Positions 63,613 through 64,000 of a stretch of 64,000 nt of DNA are shown one piece after another. The notes beneath the pieces were generated by a model. That model was not told the DNA's origin. It did no database searches and saw only the letters and a program-made list of their open reading frames with translations. The stretch's first letter is position 1. Each line of letters begins with the position of its first letter. Location of the stretch: positions 1,054,001-1,118,000 of the forward strand of contig CADDXC010000001.1 of NCBI GenBank assembly GCA_902809985.1, in the 5' to 3' direction. This DNA comes from Clostridiaceae bacterium BL-3. Lineage in GTDB: Bacteria; Bacillota; Clostridia; Clostridiales; Clostridiaceae. The position numbers were made by a program, and so were the translations under genes.

Positions 63613-63656
63613 AAGAATAAACTGTTGAATAATCAAACATTCAGCAGTTCATTCTT
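63613..63656 (-). terminator. Terminator after the right-edge membrane gene
   Basis: 18-bp nearly perfect stem (63613-63630 with 63639-63656, AAGAATAAACTGTTGAAT), 28 bp past the stop of the partial gene on the minus strand, followed by a short U-run. Confidence 0.6.
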
Positions 63657-63684
63657 ACTCTAATTATATTCTCATTGTTTGAGT

Positions 63685-64000
63685 CTAAATCCTTTTGAGA
63701 CTAAAGCTTCTCGAAAGTGCTCCCAGAATGCCAAGAGAAATAGCTCCATCTATCATATGATGAATAAGTGTACCAACTCCTACTACTATGAGTACCTTGT
63801 ACATAGTAAACCCGAAAGGTATTACTGCTATGGCCTCAAGTACTCCGTGAATAGGCGCTGTAAGCACTATGATCTTTTTAAAAGATATTCCTTTTTTAAG
63901 CATAAATGCACCTGCCAATCCAACAAATATATGACTGGCTGCCCTTGCTGCTATTACAAGAGGCGAAGTAACTAAAAATCCTATTACAGATCCTATCCCC
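63685..64000 (-). CDS. Membrane protein, possibly ECF transporter S component (NiaX-like), 5' end outside window
   Basis: The gene enters from the right edge; 104 codons are visible and the frame stays open to base 64000. It has three hydrophobic segments and the motif RAASHIFVGLAGAFMLKKG, then APIHGVLEAIAVIPFGF, and VGVGTLIHHMIDGAISLGI. These resemble S components of energy-coupling-factor vitamin transporters, niacin type, but with only the C-terminal half visible the substrate, and even the family, remain tentative. A TTG at 63918 is an internal codon, not the start. Confidence 0.5.
   Translation of the reverse strand, partial: GIGSVIGFLVTSPLVIAARAASHIFVGLAGAFMLKKGISFKKIIVLTAPIHGVLEAIAVIPFGFTMYKVLIVVGVGTLIHHMIDGAISLGILGALSRSFSLKRI

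Noticed and set aside
1-64000. CRISPR array, insertion sequences, rRNA or tRNA genes
   Set aside because: No regularly spaced long repeats, transposase-like proteins, or cloverleaf/rRNA sequences were recognised on either strand.

Overview
The window reads as chromosome of a low-GC, anaerobic, spore-forming Firmicute, most likely a Clostridium of the lactate-using / acetogenic group. This is inferred from the gene set: an electron-bifurcating lactate dehydrogenase operon, ferredoxin-linked IorAB, a spoVA operon, an alpha/beta SASP, a Spo0E-like phosphatase, rubrerythrin, hemerythrin, two ferrous-iron (Feo) systems, and T-box and lysine riboswitch leaders. No phage, insertion sequence, CRISPR array, rRNA or tRNA gene was seen. 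About 60 genes are called, most on the minus strand in short operons.

Layout. 1-3.7 kb: a T-box leader drives a MetQNI-type amino-acid importer followed by an enolase-superfamily enzyme cut by the left edge. 4.1-7.1 kb (+): three overlapping genes of the 2-hydroxyacyl-CoA dehydratase activase superfamily. 7.3-9.1 kb: YitT-type membrane protein, DUF3006 protein and an unknown membrane protein. 9.3-14 kb: iorBA, a well-formed sigma-54 promoter in front of them, and a sigma-54 activator gene directly upstream. 14.1-17.3 kb: a sporulation operon DUF1657 - DUF421/DUF1657 (2Duf type) - spoVAC - spoVAD - spoVAE - DUF1657. 17.5-22 kb: argC-argJ-argB-argD with a promoter and ARG box. 22.2-29.6 kb: lactate operon (permease, racemase, EtfB, EtfA, dehydrogenase) with a GntR regulator and its probable operator.

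29.7-38.3 kb: RNase H-like and HAD proteins, feoA-feoB plus a small Cys-rich protein behind a Fur box, a CBS protein, argS, galE and a D-aminoacylase-like hydrolase. 38.3-42.6 kb: a potABCD-type importer behind an attenuator-like leader of unrecognised class. 42.7-45.1 kb: a second feoA-feoB with no visible Fur box. 45.2-47 kb: a lysine permease under a lysine riboswitch. 47.1-51 kb: rubrerythrin, a membrane MutS-like ATPase, bacteriohemerythrin, a holin-like protein and a SASP. 51.2-54.5 kb: PHP phosphoesterase, M18 aminopeptidase and a CorA-like channel.

54.7-60.4 kb: a tightly packed set of seven genes (two glycosyl/nucleotidyl transferases, an APH-fold kinase, a CCG iron-sulfur protein, a TVP38 membrane protein, hprK, 5-formyl-THF cyclo-ligase) that looks like a partly undescribed pathway. 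The 387-bp gap beyond it carries four DnaA-box-like 9-mers spaced 11-12 bp apart, upstream of a short Spo0E-like gene. The window ends with helD and the 3' part of an integral membrane protein.

Functionally, several units concern amino-acid and carboxylic-acid fermentation coupled to ferredoxin (IorAB, bifurcating lactate dehydrogenase, acyl-CoA dehydratase activases), iron supply for these iron-sulfur enzymes (Feo), oxygen/peroxide defence (rubrerythrin, hemerythrin) and sporulation. All functional calls come from recognising motifs in the translated sequence; no database search was run.
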